Positions 61,761 to 64,000 of a stretch of DNA of 64,000 nt are shown one piece after another. Every line of letters starts with the position of its first letter. The first letter of the stretch is position 1. The stretch comes from Ischnura elegans (taxonomy: Eukaryota > Arthropoda > Insecta > Odonata > Coenagrionidae). Position numbers and translations under genes: made by a program. A model generated the notes under the pieces. The model was given only the letters and a program-made list of their open reading frames with translations. It searched no databases and was not told where the DNA came from. The DNA lies in the NCBI RefSeq assembly GCF_921293095.1, contig NC_060259.1:74892120-74956119 (forward strand), in the 5' to 3' direction.

Positions 61761-61901
61761 AGTGCAGTGTATTACTAACCTTTTCTCATTTTAACTGTTA
61801 ATACGCCAGAAACTAGGTAAAAATGTTAGTTTCATGTATTACAAACTGATTGAAATTATTAATTAATAAATCAGTGGCCAAAGAAGTTGTGTACAGGGTG
61901 A

Positions 61902-62269
61902 CCCATTTATCTTGACCACCAGAAGTAACTTTATGTCCAGATGCAAATTCAAAAATATGTGTCAAGAAAATGTTCATTAGTCGTCAGGGGGATTAATCAA
62001 CATGACTGGCTTCCTTGTAGCTTTGTTATTTACAAAGATATGAACAGCGGTATGTCTTTTTTAAATGGAGGAAATGAATTGCCGAATAAAAAATATTGGG
62101 TGCCATTTAAAAAAAGCAATACCGCTGTTCATATCTTTGTAAATAACAAAGCTACAAGGAAGGAAATCATGGTAATTAATGTCCCCCTGACGGCTAATGG
62201 ACATTTGCTTGACACATTTTTGAATTTACATCTGGACAAAAAGTTATTTCGGGTGGTCAAGATAAATGG
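61902..62269. mobile_element. Fold-back element, family P, complete
   Basis: Arms 61902-62068 and 62103-62269 are largely complementary around a loop of about 34 nt. Landmarks are CCCATTTATCTTGACCACC / GGTGGTCAAGATAAATGG, TGTCCAGATGCAAATTCAAA and TTTGTTATTTACAAAGATAT. Non-coding; a single-arm copy is at 38321-38522. Superfamily unknown. Confidence 0.88.
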
Positions 62270-62424
62270 CTTAAAATAAATAAATTTAAAAATGGCTTTA
62301 AAATAAAAGTGACGGCCAATTTAGAGATTAGGATTGAATTGCTGAAAGAGACCCACGTGATGAACTGAAGTACGCAGAGGCATAGTCAATCTCAGTGAAA
62401 ACTTAGACAGATTGCATACGAAGT

Positions 62425-64000
62425 ACACCCATGTCTCGTATAGCGCAATTTCGATTAGCGCAATTTCGATATAGCGCAAATTCGTTCCTCGGGGAAACAT
62501 TGCAACGCAGTGTAGCCTAATCAAAAATTTTAAACGCTCTCGTGATAAAACTTGAACTTGCGCTAAGTACACACGTAATTTCTATCAATTTACGCATATT
62601 AATATTATTTCTTGCCTCAAATCTTCTTTTTTGTTTTATATATTAATCGAAATTCATTGCTGTGCATTGCCAAAAGTATTACTCGTCATTGGGTCCAGAT
62701 AGCCGGCCTACCGAAGATTTATCTCTTCTCCTTAACAGAATGATAATAAATAATTTAGATCGTTAATTAAGCGTGGGGCTAGTGGAAATGAGTTTTTTTT
62801 TCAGCAATACGGTTTGAGACGAATTTTTGCCGTCGTAGGTTACCGGGCGATTGACTTCCAGGTAGAGGGTCGCTAAAGCCTTCAAGGTCATCGGTATTCA
62901 CGGGGGAGAAATGGAGCGGTGGCCGAGTTGCGCATGAATAGCATCAACACATAAAAGGGTCCGCTATAGAGTCTCAAACACAATGGCTTCGTTCCCTCCC
63001 CGCAGTCATAGGCCTTCTGCGTCTCAGGAATACAGTTCAGCAGAAGAAGGTGATTTAGATAGAGCCATACAGAGTAAAAACCAAGAGAATATGGCAAAAA
63101 ATAGGAATACGTGTAGAAAAATCAAGAATTTATCAAGAAAAACCATAAACCTAGAAGAGGACTTGAGAGAGGTCAATTGCTTTGAAAATGGAGAGCGTCA
63201 AAGCGATATTGCGTGGAAGTTTAAACTCACGATGCCTTATTCTGAATAAAGACGAAGCTAAAATATCAGTGACCTCAGCCGCACCAACTTCAACCAAGCG
63301 GTCTACACATACGGAAAGTTCATGGTGAATCAGTACAAAAAGACGAGAGTGGTAATCGCTCCGAGACATTTAGTGAAAGCGGTTGGTTCCAGAATTTAAA
63401 CGGCAAGCAGGTATTTTCAGTGCGGCGATATCAGGTGAATCTGTAAGTGTTGATAGCGCAGCCACCACAACATTTTCTGATGAACTCCAAGCTGTTATTG
63501 AAAGTGGCTCCTTTCCCCCTCAACTAGATCTAGTGTTGACGAGACGATATTCTTTTGGAAAAGAATGCATTCTCGTTCATTCATTTTCAGGGAAGGAAAA
63601 CCTGGGTCAGGTTTCAAGGCATTTAAAGACTGTTTCACGTAGCTGCTAATGACTCGGAGGACTTCAAATTAAAATGATTTATCATTCATAAACTCCGCTA
63701 GCTGTGAAATGGCATTTAAAGTAGCATTTTCCTGTCATTTCGATGAGCTACAAAAGGGCCTGGGTGACACAACAGTTGTTTTTAGACTAGTTTTAAAAAT
63801 CGTCAACTGCCGGCAACGCATTACGATCCCCTGAGATAGCAGATGTTAGCCCACCCGCACGACAGGATGGAATTTCGAAAGCACGTAAGAATTTTTTTTA
63901 ACGTGAATAAAAGTCTTTGAATGCGTGAATACTATATTTAAAGATGTTTTAAACTATAAATATTTATAGAAATAATGTTTTCTAAGGCTTTTTATGGGAA
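62425..64000 (+). mobile_element. pogo/Tigger-type DNA transposon, decayed and cut by window edge
   Basis: The left portion iterates TAGCGCAATTTCGAT (62438-62485), like subterminal repeats of Tigger elements. From about 63130 the frame reads SRKTINLEEDLREVNCFENG ERQSDIAWKF (a pogo-type helix-turn-helix), then across shifts SVTSAAPTSTKRS, SGWFQNFKRQAGIF, ISGESVSVDSAATT and VIESGSFPPQ. A VDETIFFWKRM block around 63535-63570 corresponds to the first Asp of the DDE domain, and GFKAFKDCFT follows. Several frameshifts and stops; no intact transposase. The right end lies beyond the window. Confidence 0.8.

Noticed and set aside
63383..63649. 88-codon open frame as an independent protein
   Set aside because: Its first half is Tigger transposase and its second half is out of frame with the DDE block, so it is part of a pseudogene.

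Overview
This is a window from a large, AT-rich, repeat-dense animal genome, almost certainly an arthropod and probably an insect. The evidence is long introns full of short transposon remnants, several tRNA-derived SINE families, CR1/Jockey-like and RTE-like LINE fragments, many hAT-type miniature elements, and one recognisable gene of the dihydropyrimidinase / collapsin response mediator protein (DHP/CRMP) family. In Drosophila a single CRMP locus is known to make both proteins by alternative splicing. No species can be named from sequence alone. There are no bacterial features, CRISPR arrays or functional RNA genes that I can support.

The only gene I can defend lies on the minus strand from about 49.57 kb down to 19.69 kb. 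Eleven exons were delimited by reading frame, homology and GT/AG boundaries: 49501-49574, 36868-36978, 36172-36299, 35904-36083, 35382-35495, 29435-29667, 25643-25875, 22318-22543, 22115-22225, 21883-22038 and 19689-20027. Joined, they give one continuous frame from near the N-terminus to a TGA stop, except that 29435-29667 and 25643-25875 are alternatives. Both encode the same segment, are exactly 233 nt long and have identical phases at both ends. The first keeps the metal-binding His of dihydropyrimidinase (YVVHVMSK). The second has Arg there (YVVRVMGR) and otherwise resembles CRMPs. The locus therefore appears to switch between a pyrimidine-degrading enzyme and a neuronal scaffold protein by swapping one exon. 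The N-terminal exon(s) and promoter were not found and probably lie beyond 64 kb.

Layout. 1-5.0 kb: dispersed repeats, a LINE remnant and a cluster of three hAT-type MITEs. 5.0-19.7 kb: AT-rich DNA downstream of the gene with few repeats; it holds one solo LTR with 4-bp target-site duplications (10973-11664) and a pair of inverted SINEs. 19.7-36.9 kb: most exons, with introns carrying hAT MITEs, a GC-rich SINE-like tandem pair and a perfect 76-bp-arm palindrome made of SINE sequence. 36.9-49.5 kb: one intron of 12.5 kb built largely of MITEs and SINEs. 49.6-64 kb: upstream DNA with hAT MITEs, LINE fragments, SINEs, a large fold-back element and a decayed pogo/Tigger transposase running off the right edge.

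The most notable non-genic result is the abundance of hAT-like elements with readable 8-bp target-site duplications. At least five unrelated MITE families are present, one of which (copies at 4087 and 41088) carries a second element at the same internal position. Possible regulatory consequences for the gene are a palindromic MITE starting about 22 nt inside the intron after the CRMP-type exon, and the 76-bp hairpin in the intron ahead of the alternative exon pair.
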